From assembly GCA_903840165.1 (NCBI GenBank), contig CAIMEY010000017.1, positions 81,928 to 145,927 on the forward strand: a stretch of DNA of 64,000 nt. Reading direction: 5' to 3'. Shown here piece by piece: positions 8,675 through 18,105 of the stretch. A program made the translations under genes and the position numbers. Source of the DNA: an uncultured Myxococcales bacterium (GTDB lineage: Bacteria; Myxococcota_A; UBA9042). Under the pieces are notes generated by a model. The model ran no database searches, was not told where the DNA came from, and was given only the letters and a program-made list of their open reading frames with translations. Each line of letters begins with the position of its first letter. Position 1 is the stretch's first letter.

Positions 8675-9037
8675 ACAATAACAAAGCCTAAGCGATTGGC
8701 AAACGTCCACTCGGTCTTGGGTAAGGGCCCTTGGCCACCCATTGGCACACAGGTCAACGGCAGGAAAAACCAAGGTCCCCCTTGAATTGCGCCGCGTCAC
8801 GTGGCAAACTTCCGCCCCTCGCCGCAGCAATTGGCTCGCGGCGGGCGCAAAGCCTGGAAATCCGCAAACTTTGGCTGCAAAGCTCGAGGTTGTGCCAGAG
8901 GCGCCAAGCGGATCCGCAGCCCGGCCATGCCGGAACGCAGATTGACCAGAAAAACGTAGCGATTTCACATGGTTGCTGGAACAAGACCCCAGCCCGCGGT
9001 GACAATCACCGGATGCCACGTCAGGAGCAGTAGCGCG
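8675..9037. other. Intergenic region upstream of rpsU
   Basis: About 360 bases without a gene I can support on either strand. A possible promoter for rpsU is TTGACC (8942-8947), 17 bases, TCACAT (8965-8970), leaving a leader of about 60 bases. No terminator with a T-tract is seen after the deacetylase gene. Confidence 0.4.
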
Positions 9038-9331
9038 ATGAGCGATTTGAACGACGGATTGAACCTCGACACCAACATCAAGCGCGGCGATCGGCCCCAT
9101 CGGGCATCGGCCCGCAGCGTCGAATTCCGGCCCATCGAAGTGGCGGTACAGGACGGCAACGTCAACCGCGCGCTGTCGATGCTCAAGCGCAAGATGGCTT
9201 CCGAGGGGATTTACAAGGAGTTGCGCAAGCGCCGCTTCTTTGAGAAGCCCAGCGAAGAGAAGAAGCGCCGTGAGCGTGAAGCCGACCGCCGCCGCAAAAA
9301 GGCCGTGCGGGTCGCCCGCGAGCGGACCTAA
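9038..9331 (+). CDS. rpsU: Small ribosomal subunit protein bS21
   Basis: 97 residues from the ATG at 9038, with an AGGAGC box about 11 bases upstream. The core (IEVAVQDGNVNRALSMLKRK, then LRKRRFFEKPSEEKKRR) is characteristic of bS21, which binds the 30S platform near the anti-Shine-Dalgarno region and helps initiation. The protein has about 30 extra N-terminal residues compared with the usual ~70-residue S21. The C-terminus is strongly basic, as in the family. It stands alone here, not in an rpsU-dnaG-rpoD operon. Confidence 0.95.
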   Translation: MSDLNDGLNLDTNIKRGDRPHRASARSVEFRPIEVAVQDGNVNRALSMLKRKMASEGIYKELRKRRFFEKPSEEKKRREREADRRRKKAVRVARERT

Positions 9332-9679
9332 GCCAAGGCTCAGCGCCGTTCACTGCACGTGCGGTGTGCGTCGCTACCTGCGCAGATTCGCCTGACTTTC
9401 AACGGAATTGCCCGACCGAACGCCAAGCATAGGCAGCCCTTGAGTTGCCATTGCCGATGCCGGTCAGATTGGCTACAGTCGTCAAGCGTCTGAAAGTCCA
9501 GTCAAAACAGCGAATTGCCGCAACACCTGCGAAGGCGCGTGGCCGCGCTCACTGGGGTGGTCGCCCACGCAGTGCTAGCCGGCTCAGTACTTGCCGGCCC
9601 AGTGCTATTGCCGATTTCCCGTTTCCGGTGGCTGGTTTGGGCTCGCCTGGGGGCCAACATCGCCACAGACGAGGTGCCG
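9332..9679. other. Intergenic region after rpsU with a short direct repeat
   Basis: About 350 bases. At 9572-9613 there are two and a half near-copies of a 15-bp unit (GTGCTAGCCGGCTCA, GTACTTGCCGGCCCA, then GTGCTATTGCCG). An open frame extends upstream of the next gene through this region to 9515, so the repeat could be coding (VLAGS/VLAGP) if translation starts earlier than 9680. No terminator seen. Confidence 0.35.
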
Positions 9680-10792
9680 ATGTTCTGCCAAAATTCGTCG
9701 CTCATTTCACCTAAGCCCTTGCTTTCCGCGGAGTTGTGCTTGGCGGCCCCGCGCCGACCAGGGCTGCGATCATGGCCGCTGACGTTGAGTCTGTGCCTGA
9801 CCGCCGGGCTGCTGACCAACGCCATCCTGAGCAGTCCTGCGCAGGCCGCGCCCAAGAAGAAGGACAAGAAGCCCGCAGCCCAGGCGCCAGAAGACGCAGC
9901 CCAGCCAGCCACACCGGCTCCGCAAGCGGCTCAGCCCGCGCCTGCACCGCCGCCTCCTGCTCCTGCAGACACGGCGCCCGCCAAGTCCAAGTCCAAGCCC
10001 ACTGAGCCCGCACCGGCCGCGCCGCAGGTCGAGCCACCCAGCGCCCCGGCCGCCAGCGGTTGGTCCGACCCTCGCCATGGCGATTCGCCGACGGCCAAGG
10101 TGGTGCCTACGCACCAAGGCGCAGGCGAAGCTCCCCATCTGCGTTACGGAAAGTCCTCGAATTGGGAGGGCTTCTTCCTGAACCTTAACGTCGGCTATGC
10201 CAACACGGGCGGCGTTGACGGCCCGACGATTCCTGAGCCCGATGGTGCCTCTGGCTTGACCAGCATGCGCCTAAGCAATCCCACGGCTTACGCCAAGGCC
10301 GTGACCACCAACCGCGGCGGCGGCTTGGCCGGCGCATTCCAAATCGGCTACAATATCAAGGGCTATGTCTCGCTCTGGGCCGACCTTAGTTGGCACGGCA
10401 CCTGGGGCTCGACCATCGACAACGCCGGCACCGGCACCGTCGCTGCCATGATTGGCATACACCCCCTTCGGTTCTGGCGCCCAGATCTGCCTGTGGATCT
10501 AAAGCTTTATGCGGGCTACGGCATCTTCGACATCATGTACTACTATGAAAACCAGTTCCAGGTCGACGCCAAGGGCAAGGCTTGGACCGGCACCGCCCTG
10601 CCCTTCGGCTTGTCGACCGAAGTTCGGTTGTCCGAGGACGGCGTCTTTACGTTGGGCGTGGATTTGCGTATGGTTCAAGCCAGCTACAACAAGTGGATCT
10701 ACAACAACGACAAGAACATTGCGTCGACGCTCACTTCGGCGCAAACAACCTCGCGCAACGAAGGCCGATTGATGCTCGGCTGGCACTTCTGA
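9680..10792 (+). CDS. Predicted outer-membrane beta-barrel protein with Pro/Ala-rich linker
   Basis: 370 residues from the ATG at 9680. A long signal peptide has a hydrophobic core (LTLSLCLTAGLLTNAIL) and a likely cleavage after PAQA. A Lys/Pro/Ala-rich linker of roughly 90 residues follows, which could span the periplasm or bind peptidoglycan. The C-terminal ~220 residues alternate polar and hydrophobic residues (NWEGFFLNLNVGYA, LPVDLKLYAGYG) and end in GWHF. A terminal Phe is typical of BAM-assembled outer-membrane barrels. No family name can be given. An earlier start at 9515 is open in frame but would place the signal peptide deep inside the protein. Confidence 0.7.
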   Translation: MFCQNSSLISPKPLLSAELCLAAPRRPGLRSWPLTLSLCLTAGLLTNAILSSPAQAAPKKKDKKPAAQAPEDAAQPATPAPQAAQPAPAPPPPAPADTAPAKSKSKPTEPAPAAPQVEPPSAPAASGWSDPRHGDSPTAKVVPTHQGAGEAPHLRYGKSSNWEGFFLNLNVGYANTGGVDGPTIPEPDGASGLTSMRLSNPTAYAKAVTTNRGGGLAGAFQIGYNIKGYVSLWADLSWHGTWGSTIDNAGTGTVAAMIGIHPLRFWRPDLPVDLKLYAGYGIFDIMYYYENQFQVDAKGKAWTGTALPFGLSTEVRLSEDGVFTLGVDLRMVQASYNKWIYNNDKNIASTLTSAQTTSRNEGRLMLGWHF

Positions 10793-10850
10793 CGGCACTC
10801 CGCTAGGGCCCATGGACCTGCGCTGCGCCCTGGTCTGAGGGAGAACGGAG

Positions 10851-12299
10851 ATGTCACCGACCAGGTGCCGCGCGGGCTCAAGCCGACGTGCTTACGCGCA
10901 GCCGCGAATTGTTCAAGCATCGGCCCTAATCCTGCGGATTTGCACGACGATATGCCTCCTGACCCTGGGGGCCTGCGATGACCCGACCCCGGATCCGATG
11001 GTCATCATCGGCGCTGATGCCTCGGGCGATTCCTCTGGAGATACAGCGATTTTGCCGGATACAGGGCACATCGACGTGCCACTGGTCGATGGCGAGGTGC
11101 CGGCCGAAAAGTGCGGCAACCAAGTCGATGACAACGGCAATGGCCTAATCGACGAAAACTGCCTGCCAAAGCCCAACTTGCGCGCCGACCAATGCTGGCA
11201 GGACTATGGCCTAGTCGCCGTGGAAAAGGGCAAGAACGCAGCGCTCTTGAGCCACACGAGCACGGCCATGGACGCCGGGCTGCTGGCCGTGGCCGTCGAT
11301 CAAGGCCCGAGCCCGTACAACCACTATGTCTGGGCCAATACGCTCAAGTCCCCGTCCGGCCTCGAATTATTGACCGGCGACACCTGGACCGAATCCCCCA
11401 ACCGCGCCGGAACTGGCATTGGTGGCTCCACCATCTTGGTGGGCATGGGGTCCGAAGTCTCTGTCATTGCAGGAAAATGGCAATTCAGCTTTACGCGAAC
11501 CGATGAACTACCCAGCCAGATTTTGCCTCAAGTTTCAGATACTTGGCTACACATAGGCTTGCAATGCCGCGATCCATTGGCGGCTACGCAAATGGCCAAG
11601 CTGGACTTGGATGTGTTTTGCCTGGACCGGGTGCCGATGCCGGCAGCCGAGCTTGAGAAGTCCTTACAATGGCAACAAATTATCGCCAAGGTCAATGCCA
11701 CCTGGCTGCCTGCGCACATTCAGTTGGGCACTGTGCACCTCTACGACGTGACGGGCGATGCCGGCATTAAGTTTCATTACTTGGACGACGTGACCGGCGG
11801 CGATGGCAACAATGAGCTCAATCAAGTCTATGTGGAGACAGGGAAATTGCAGCCGTCGTCCACCGCAGCAACCTTGGTGATCACCGCTGGCTTGCACGAC
11901 GCTGTTGGTGGCTTGGCGGCAGCGGGCCTCTCCCAACTCGCTGGAGTTTCAGGTTTTGCGGGGTCGCGCCTGGGCGGCATGGCCATCGCCATTGACCCGG
12001 ATACCTGGGCCAAGACGGTAGTGCAAGGTGCCGGGGCTACCACCGCTGGCGACATCTGGGGCGTGTTAATGGCCCATGAAATCGGCCATTTTCTGGGCTT
12101 ATGGCACACCGACGAGCATGACGGACAAATGCACGATCCGATTGACGACACTGCGCCTTGTACCAAGCAGCTCAATCCGCTGAGTGCGGCGGACTGCCCG
12201 CAACAGGCGAAGTACTTGATGTTTTGGTCGCAGCCCGGGACCTTGGTGACGCCGCAGCAGATTCAGGTGGTGCGGCACAGTCCGGCACTACGGCCCTAA
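10851..12299 (+). CDS. Lipoprotein metzincin-type zinc metalloprotease
   Basis: 482 residues from an ATG with a GGAG box (GAACGGAG) directly upstream. Signal peptide and lipobox LTLGAC at ~42. An Asp/Gly-rich linker carries one MopE-like motif (CGNQVDDNGNGLIDENC). The catalytic motif HEIGHFLGLWH is at residues 409-419: His409, His413 and His419 should bind zinc and Glu410 is the base, the HExxHxxGxxH signature of metzincins. A Met about 35-45 residues later (KYLMFWS) could be the Met-turn. It is probably an envelope-anchored protease. Substrate and activation are unknown. It is convergent with the LuxE/PaaK-like gene. Confidence 0.85.
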   Translation: MSPTRCRAGSSRRAYAQPRIVQASALILRICTTICLLTLGACDDPTPDPMVIIGADASGDSSGDTAILPDTGHIDVPLVDGEVPAEKCGNQVDDNGNGLIDENCLPKPNLRADQCWQDYGLVAVEKGKNAALLSHTSTAMDAGLLAVAVDQGPSPYNHYVWANTLKSPSGLELLTGDTWTESPNRAGTGIGGSTILVGMGSEVSVIAGKWQFSFTRTDELPSQILPQVSDTWLHIGLQCRDPLAATQMAKLDLDVFCLDRVPMPAAELEKSLQWQQIIAKVNATWLPAHIQLGTVHLYDVTGDAGIKFHYLDDVTGGDGNNELNQVYVETGKLQPSSTAATLVITAGLHDAVGGLAAAGLSQLAGVSGFAGSRLGGMAIAIDPDTWAKTVVQGAGATTAGDIWGVLMAHEIGHFLGLWHTDEHDGQMHDPIDDTAPCTKQLNPLSAADCPQQAKYLMFWSQPGTLVTPQQIQVVRHSPALRP

Positions 12300-12349
12300 C
12301 GGGCTTTCGCCAACACTTCAGAAAGACTGAGTTTCTTGACTTCGGCGAG

Positions 12350-13492
12350 CTACAAGCCCAGCAGCATCTCCACGTCCAAACCGCAGCCGCGCCAATCGCT
12401 TGCAGCAACGCGGCCTTGCAAGATCAGGCTATTGGGGTAGTGCGGCAGATCGACGTGGCGCGCCAAATCGGCCGTCAAGACAAAGGCACACGTCTCAAGG
12501 TTGGCCAAATCCAGGTGCCCCACCATGCCAACCTCGCAAGGTGCAACAGCTTTTCCGGTGGCAGGGTCCAAGACTACCGAACGCAGCCAAGGCGGCCCGG
12601 CGTAGGCCCCCGACCAAGCGGTGTCACCGGCCCAAGCCGCGCGCGCTGAAGTTTCATAGCGTTGACTCAGCAGTTCGGTCATGCCCAGTTCGCCGACGAT
12701 AGCGCCCGGGGGCAGGCCAAGAACATCTGTAAGTTTATGGTGTTGCGCTTCACGACTGAGCTCAACGACCTTGCCCTTTGGCCCGCCAGTGTCCATCACA
12801 CGCGAGCCGGCAGGCAGGACCACCGACCAGGACGGAGGCAGGGACATCAGCCACAATTCCAAGGCGATCGACGTTGCAAACAGCAGGACCGGACGGCCGT
12901 CTTGGACCGCACGCTGCAGCGCCGCGCAAGTGCCCGAGACGTCGAGTTGGGGATGATTTTCCGTTCCTAAATGGGCACTTGCACCACCATCATCCCAGCG
13001 CGCAGCCAACCGCTGGACCATGTAGCGCAGGGAGGAATGGGGCCGCGCCAGAGGGCCAGGGACCAGCGAAATGCAGCGATAACGTTGATGAGGCGCTGCG
13101 TCCGGCACCACGAAATGGGCAAAGGCGGCGTGCAGACTCAGGTCATAGTTGGCCGTGTCGCGCAGTTCGAGGCGGCCAGGCTGGCCATCGCTGGTGCCAC
13201 TGGTCTCAAAGATGCAAGTCGGTGGCAGAGGCGAAGGGATCCACAACGCTGCGTGTTTAAAGGCGGAAACTGGAACTAGCGGGATATCTTGCCAGCGCTG
13301 CACGTTGGCAGGCCCCAAACCTCGGCTGCGACAAAAAGCTTGATAGCCAGCAATCTCATTGAACTGAAAGGCAAACAGTTGCAAAGCCAGGGCAGCAAAG
13401 CGCGCCTCCCCTTGGGCCGCTGAGACCTCGGGCTGCCGCGACCAATCTTCGGTCCATCGGCGAAATTGCTCTTGTAGTTCAAAGCGTTCCAC
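12350..13492 (-). CDS. LuxE/PaaK-family acyl-activating enzyme (acyl-protein synthetase-like)
   Basis: 380 residues. The N-terminal region (FQFNEIAGYQAFC) and the phosphate-binding segment IFETSGTSDGQPG at about residues 93-105 match LuxE/PaaK-type adenylate-forming enzymes, which activate a carboxylate with ATP and pass the acyl group on. A later GELGMTELLSQRYE segment corresponds to the conserved region that contacts the adenylate. LuxE itself acts in fatty acid reductase; here there is no luxC or luxD, so the acyl substrate is unknown. The gene follows the class III aminotransferase by 21 bases in the same minus-strand unit, suggesting that an amino and an acyl group are handled in one pathway. 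Confidence 0.82.
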   Translation of the reverse strand: MERFELQEQFRRWTEDWSRQPEVSAAQGEARFAALALQLFAFQFNEIAGYQAFCRSRGLGPANVQRWQDIPLVPVSAFKHAALWIPSPLPPTCIFETSGTSDGQPGRLELRDTANYDLSLHAAFAHFVVPDAAPHQRYRCISLVPGPLARPHSSLRYMVQRLAARWDDGGASAHLGTENHPQLDVSGTCAALQRAVQDGRPVLLFATSIALELWLMSLPPSWSVVLPAGSRVMDTGGPKGKVVELSREAQHHKLTDVLGLPPGAIVGELGMTELLSQRYETSARAAWAGDTAWSGAYAGPPWLRSVVLDPATGKAVAPCEVGMVGHLDLANLETCAFVLTADLARHVDLPHYPNSLILQGRVAASDWRGCGLDVEMLLGL

Positions 13493-13513
13493 GGCTCATC
13501 CCCTCATCCATGT

Positions 13514-14947
13514 CTAGCCTTGACGCGCCACGGCTTGCTCGAGGCCCGCCACCAAGGCCGCAATGACGCAGGTCCTTTGCGCAGGGGTCATCACAGCCGG
13601 CGGCGTCAGTTGAATGACGTGACCAAACACCCCGCAGGGCAACAGCAAAACGCCGCGCCTGAGGGCTGCTACCACCGTCGCCCAAGCTACCTCTGGGGCG
13701 GGCTGGCCGTTGTGCGGATTGCGCAGTTCGACGCCCAGCATCAGGCCCTGTCCGCGAATGTCCTCCACCCAGGGACTCGTCAACGCCTCACGCAATTGCG
13801 CTTGCCACGCAAGGCCTTGAATGGCTGCCTGGTCTGCAATGCGATCGCGCAGAATCACGCGCAAGGTCGCCAGGGCCGCCGCACAGGCCAGCGGGTGGCC
13901 CAAGAACGTGGAGGTATGCAGGGCCTCGCCAGTCGACTCATGCCAAGCCGCCATGACCGAAGGCCGCCCCAGACAAGCGGAAATCGGCATGCCGCCGCCC
14001 AGCGCCTTGCCGACGCAGAGCAGGTCCGGCAGCACCCCTACGTGTTCACAGGCAAACAGACGCCCGGTGCGGCCAAAACCCGTGAAAATCTCATCAAGAA
14101 TCAGCAGAACGCCGTGGCGATCGCACAGGGCCCTGAGCGCGGGCAAGAAGCCTGGAGGAGGCAGCAATGAACCGCCACGTCCTTGAATCGGCTCGCAAAG
14201 CACGGCACCAATGGGCACGCCACCCTGGGCCGGATGGGCGATGATATCTTCGACGCGCTGCAGGACATGGGCCAACACTTGGTCTACCGCGACACCCACG
14301 GGGGGCTGGCGTGGGTCAGGATAGGGAACCCATTGGGTATTTCTCGCCAACTGACTGGCAAAAGGCGCACGGAAATCGCGGCGACTGGTGACGTCCAGCG
14401 CCCCGTGACCTAGGCCATGGTAACTGCCGGAAAAGGCAATGACGCCGGGCTTTGCTGTGGCCAAAAGCGCTGTCTTTAACGCGACTTCTACCGCCTCTGC
14501 CCCGCCACTGCACAGCACGGCATGGCCCAGATCGCCCGGTGCCACGGCCTGCAGGGCTTCGAGCAAGGCGATCCGCACGGCCGGCGGGTGCACGTCGCCC
14601 ATGCCGTGAACGAGCGAAGACGCTTGTTGGCTAATCGCTTCAAGCACTTCTGGATGGCTATGGCCAATGAGCGCCACGCCAAAGGCACTGGTGGCATCGA
14701 TGTAGGTGTTGCCATCGACGTCCCGCACCGCCGCGCCACGCGCACTGGCCCAGACAACCGGAAAATCGGCAGCAACTGCAGTTACATTGGCGGACTCCGC
14801 AGCCTTGCAACGCCTAAGCCACGCCTGGGACGCCGGGCCTGGAGGCAGCACGTTCAGGTCGGGCAATGCATCGGCAGCCGGCGGAATTGCAAAGGGAATC
14901 GAAGAAAGCTGCGGCACCACAAAGCTACTCGGGTCAGGACCGTTCAT
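13514..14947 (-). CDS. Class III (acetylornithine/GABA-type) PLP aminotransferase
   Basis: 477 residues from the ATG at 14947; a TTG at 14983, directly after the preceding stop, is also possible. Typical class III features: the YIDATSAFGVALIGHSHPEV region, the GGAEAVE segment that binds cofactor phosphate, LLILDEIFTGFGRTG with the ring-stacking Asp, and the PLP lysine in VGKALGGGMP. Enzymes of this class move an amino group between an omega-amine (ornithine, GABA, diaminopelargonate, glutamate-semialdehyde and others) and a keto acid. The specific substrate cannot be read. It sits between an outer-membrane protein gene and a LuxE/PaaK-like gene in one minus-strand unit, which is unusual for primary metabolism. 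Confidence 0.9.
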   Translation of the reverse strand: MNGPDPSSFVVPQLSSIPFAIPPAADALPDLNVLPPGPASQAWLRRCKAAESANVTAVAADFPVVWASARGAAVRDVDGNTYIDATSAFGVALIGHSHPEVLEAISQQASSLVHGMGDVHPPAVRIALLEALQAVAPGDLGHAVLCSGGAEAVEVALKTALLATAKPGVIAFSGSYHGLGHGALDVTSRRDFRAPFASQLARNTQWVPYPDPRQPPVGVAVDQVLAHVLQRVEDIIAHPAQGGVPIGAVLCEPIQGRGGSLLPPPGFLPALRALCDRHGVLLILDEIFTGFGRTGRLFACEHVGVLPDLLCVGKALGGGMPISACLGRPSVMAAWHESTGEALHTSTFLGHPLACAAALATLRVILRDRIADQAAIQGLAWQAQLREALTSPWVEDIRGQGLMLGVELRNPHNGQPAPEVAWATVVAALRRGVLLLPCGVFGHVIQLTPPAVMTPAQRTCVIAALVAGLEQAVARQG

Positions 14948-14986
14948 GACGCGCTTTGTAGTGCCCGCGAGCGAGGACGGCAAGGC

Positions 14987-16192
14987 CTACCAAACTTTGA
15001 CGATCAAGCGAGCGCCGACCATGAGCACGTCCGAGGCCCGGGTATTGCGCCCCGGAATCCAGTCCTGCGCCCGATAGGAGGCATACAGGGACATCGGTAT
15101 CCCAAGGCGCATCATACTGAATTCACCGCCCAATTTGACTGTGTTCTTGTCCCCCGGCAGCCAATCGCGGTCGTGCTGCCAATCCCACAGGGCGGAATTG
15201 CTGTGCCAATAGGACTGCGCCACGTGAACGTAGGTATGCGCGAACCACAGCTGCAAAAGGGGAGGAAATTTCGCGGCTTGCTTGATGTCATGGCCGGCAA
15301 TCCACACGGGCCAGGTTGGACCGACCAGGGGGACCACTTCGATAAGGCCGGTAATACCATCCAAGTCGCCGGGATCTAAGCGATATGTCCCACCAACGTA
15401 GGGGGCAAAGGTCAAAAGCAACGGCGACTGGGCACCCGTCGGCGTCTGAAAGGTCCGCTCGCGCAAGATCGAGTGATAGACGTCCACGCCCAGGCGCAGA
15501 CGCGGAACACCATCAAACGTAAAAGCTTTTTCGATAGCCAAGTGCAACTCGGCATCGCCATAATCGTGCAAGTCCCAGACCCGGGTCCCGCCGGCGACGA
15601 GTTGCTCCGGGTCCGGATCGCGGCCCGTGGGCAAGGCGAATTGTGCTGTAATTGCCGCATCTAGCCCAAGGCTGCGCAACAGCCCGACCTGAGGCAACCG
15701 GTAGCGCGCTCCTAGGACCATGTCAGCCAACACCCCGTTATTACCAGAGAAGTTGCCCGGCTTGTTCTGGCCCATGGACTTGGCCCAACCCCAGAAGTCT
15801 GCCTCGGAATACTTGCGGCCCATCTGCGGTTGATAGACGCCAGGAATCCAACCCAAATTCGGGTTGATCGACGACGAAGTGACTACCGGCAGGGCCGCGG
15901 CCAAGGTCAGGTTCTCCAAAACCCCAAGCTGCAGCTGAGTAACCGCAATATTATAGACCACATGCGGCTTAGCCGTGATCGTGCCTTGCAGGCCTCCCCC
16001 GGGCTCATAGCGGTCGATGCCGCGAATCAGCGGTTGGGCTTGGCGGTTGTCATCCCAACGCACATCGGTGACCGAATGGGCCATGGACCCATCGAGCATG
16101 AGCATACCGGGCGGCAACACCACAGTATTGCTGGCCAACGCCGTGACGGGAACAATCAACGCGAAAATCGTGAGGAGATAATGAGGCTTCAC
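14987..16192 (-). CDS. Predicted outer-membrane protein
   Basis: 401 residues from a GTG at 16192 that overlaps the preceding stop as GTGA, with a GGAG box 4-8 bases upstream. The signal peptide (LLTIFALIVPVTALA) is followed by a long series of amphipathic strands (GVLENLTLAAALPVV, PRLRLGVDVYHS, IPMSLYASYRAQDW), as in transporters or porins of the outer membrane. It ends in VKVW, an aromatic residue consistent with a barrel. No family name recognised. Translational coupling to the C45-like lipoprotein gene suggests a joint envelope role. Confidence 0.7.
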   Translation of the reverse strand: MKPHYLLTIFALIVPVTALASNTVVLPPGMLMLDGSMAHSVTDVRWDDNRQAQPLIRGIDRYEPGGGLQGTITAKPHVVYNIAVTQLQLGVLENLTLAAALPVVTSSSINPNLGWIPGVYQPQMGRKYSEADFWGWAKSMGQNKPGNFSGNNGVLADMVLGARYRLPQVGLLRSLGLDAAITAQFALPTGRDPDPEQLVAGGTRVWDLHDYGDAELHLAIEKAFTFDGVPRLRLGVDVYHSILRERTFQTPTGAQSPLLLTFAPYVGGTYRLDPGDLDGITGLIEVVPLVGPTWPVWIAGHDIKQAAKFPPLLQLWFAHTYVHVAQSYWHSNSALWDWQHDRDWLPGDKNTVKLGGEFSMMRLGIPMSLYASYRAQDWIPGRNTRASDVLMVGARLIVKVW

Positions 16193-18105
16193 TTCATCTC
16201 CATCAACGAATAGGTATCAAAATTGCCGTCCGTCGCGGGCACGGTGCCGGCGGCGGTGTGCAGACGTCGTTTGGCTGGCTCAAAAACCACAGCCGTCATC
16301 GAGTCATTGCGGTCCACAAGGTCCGGACGCCTGAGCAACGCGATTGCCGAATCGACAGCGAACTTGCCATAATGACTGGCAATTTCTGCCGCCATGGCGT
16401 CGCCCGTGCGCACCGATGGGAAATAGTAGCTGCTCCAGAACCTTTGAGGGCGAATGTCGTACAAAATCGTGACATTGAGGTCATTGGTCAAAGCGCGAAA
16501 ATGTGCGCCGATCTGCAAATCGTCCGCACCAACGCTGGCCAAGGCCCGACCGTAGGCATCCGCGGCCCCGGGTTCGCTGGGATCGGGCCCATACTGCCGC
16601 GCCCCGGTGGTCCCGAGGATATTGCTGTCGACCTCGAGCACGCGCATGGCACCAGTGGCATCTACCAATAAGAAATTCCAGCCAAAGCTGTGTTTTAGCC
16701 CAGCTAACAAATCGGCACCGGCAGCGACGGTCGACGCACCGTCCAGGGCTTGACGCAGGGCAAAGCCGACTGGGACGCCACCAGAAAGAAGCTTAGCCTT
16801 CAGGACATTGCGGCGCACATTGTCAACCAATGGATTATTTAATGTGTCCGAATGGTCGATGGCGATAGCCAACCCGTCCTGATTCATCCCTTCCATGCCA
16901 TAGACCAAGCCAGCCCAGCCAATGGTCACAACGCGCTTGCCCGGGGCCAAGTCCTGCACCAAGACCACCACATGGTCATGGGCAACGCCTGCATCGAGCA
17001 GGGAAAAATGGTGTGCAAGCAAGGGATTGCCATCCGCCGTTGCTGTCCCGCGCAGGGCAAAGCCATGGGCAGGGGGCTGCGTGGTGCCATCCCAGAAGCC
17101 GCGATTGACCACTTGCCAGCGGTGCAGCGCAGAATCCTGAGTGGTCCAGGTCAGTTGCTCTGGACGCATTGCATGGGCGTGGGCGGGAGGCGGCTCGGCG
17201 GCAATGGCCAAATCGCTGGCCTCAATGATCATACTGATAGTCTTGCCTTTTTGCAGGGGCACCGGCGGCGTCCAGGTCACGCGCAGGTCAGCGTGTTCGC
17301 CCGGGGCCGCGGTCGACCAGGGCGCGATCTGCAGGTTGGGACTATTTTGGTCGTAGACAATATTGTCTACCAAAATGCGCACCTTGGCAGGGTCTACGCC
17401 ATCCGAATCGGACAACTGAAGGGTCAGGCTGGCATCGACCGGCAATTCGACCAGCGTCGCCGTGGGAGACGCGGCATAATCCAAAGTACCTTCATGGGGT
17501 TCATCGGTCAGACCGTCATCGTCATTGTCGCGACCATCGGAATCACAAGCTGGAATTCTCATGGAAACAAGCGCGGGTGCACCGACTTGTTGGAGAAAAT
17601 AGGTGATAGATCTTGCGCCAAGTGTGGTATCTAAAAAGGTATTTAGCACCAAGATATCTTCATACGCCATGCCCGAACCGTCGGCGACGCCGTGCATTTC
17701 GTCAAGGTAGGTTTGCGGAATAGATTTGGCTAGTTCGCGAGCGCTTTCCCGCAGCAGCAGGTTGCTGAATTGCCCGTTGCCATACTCTGCGCCTTTGTAA
17801 ACCTGCAATACAGCTTGAATATCATGCTGTTGGCGATTCAGATAGGGCAACAGCGAAGTGCTGAGCATCCGCGTGTAAAAGGAGCGAATCTTGGCCTGTA
17901 GATGCTGGCCGTGCTGCAGGCCGCGCTGGTAGGGCGTGCCACTGACAACCACGACATCGTACGGCGGCGGCGGCTCGGCGCGGCTACAAGCACCTGATAT
18001 AACAAGCAAAACAGCAGAGTTAGTCAGGATAGCGCGCAGCCCAATCTGCCTGCTCGGCGTCAATAGCCAAGCCCGCAGGCACAAGTCCTCAATCACACAA
18101 CACAT
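16189..18105 (-). CDS. C45/AAT-like hydrolase-fold lipoprotein with insertion; nucleophile apparently missing
   Basis: About 638 residues if started at the ATG at 18105; the true start is uncertain and could be the GTG or TTG codons just downstream. Lipobox-like VISGAC at about residue 40. The next part (SGTPYQRGLQHGQHL, then MHGVADGSGMAYEDILVLN) is typical of the penicillin acyltransferase (AAT)/C45 family of self-processing Ntn hydrolases. An insertion of about 150 residues with a calcium motif (DNDDDGLTD) and an Ig-like stretch splits the fold. Where family members have the nucleophilic Cys, the aligned segment here reads AHGFALRGTATADG, with no Cys, by my alignment. It may be an inactive relative or use another residue. 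Confidence 0.7.
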   Translation of the reverse strand: MCCVIEDLCLRAWLLTPSRQIGLRAILTNSAVLLVISGACSRAEPPPPYDVVVVSGTPYQRGLQHGQHLQAKIRSFYTRMLSTSLLPYLNRQQHDIQAVLQVYKGAEYGNGQFSNLLLRESARELAKSIPQTYLDEMHGVADGSGMAYEDILVLNTFLDTTLGARSITYFLQQVGAPALVSMRIPACDSDGRDNDDDGLTDEPHEGTLDYAASPTATLVELPVDASLTLQLSDSDGVDPAKVRILVDNIVYDQNSPNLQIAPWSTAAPGEHADLRVTWTPPVPLQKGKTISMIIEASDLAIAAEPPPAHAHAMRPEQLTWTTQDSALHRWQVVNRGFWDGTTQPPAHGFALRGTATADGNPLLAHHFSLLDAGVAHDHVVVLVQDLAPGKRVVTIGWAGLVYGMEGMNQDGLAIAIDHSDTLNNPLVDNVRRNVLKAKLLSGGVPVGFALRQALDGASTVAAGADLLAGLKHSFGWNFLLVDATGAMRVLEVDSNILGTTGARQYGPDPSEPGAADAYGRALASVGADDLQIGAHFRALTNDLNVTILYDIRPQRFWSSYYFPSVRTGDAMAAEIASHYGKFAVDSAIALLRRPDLVDRNDSMTAVVFEPAKRRLHTAAGTVPATDGNFDTYSLMEMK

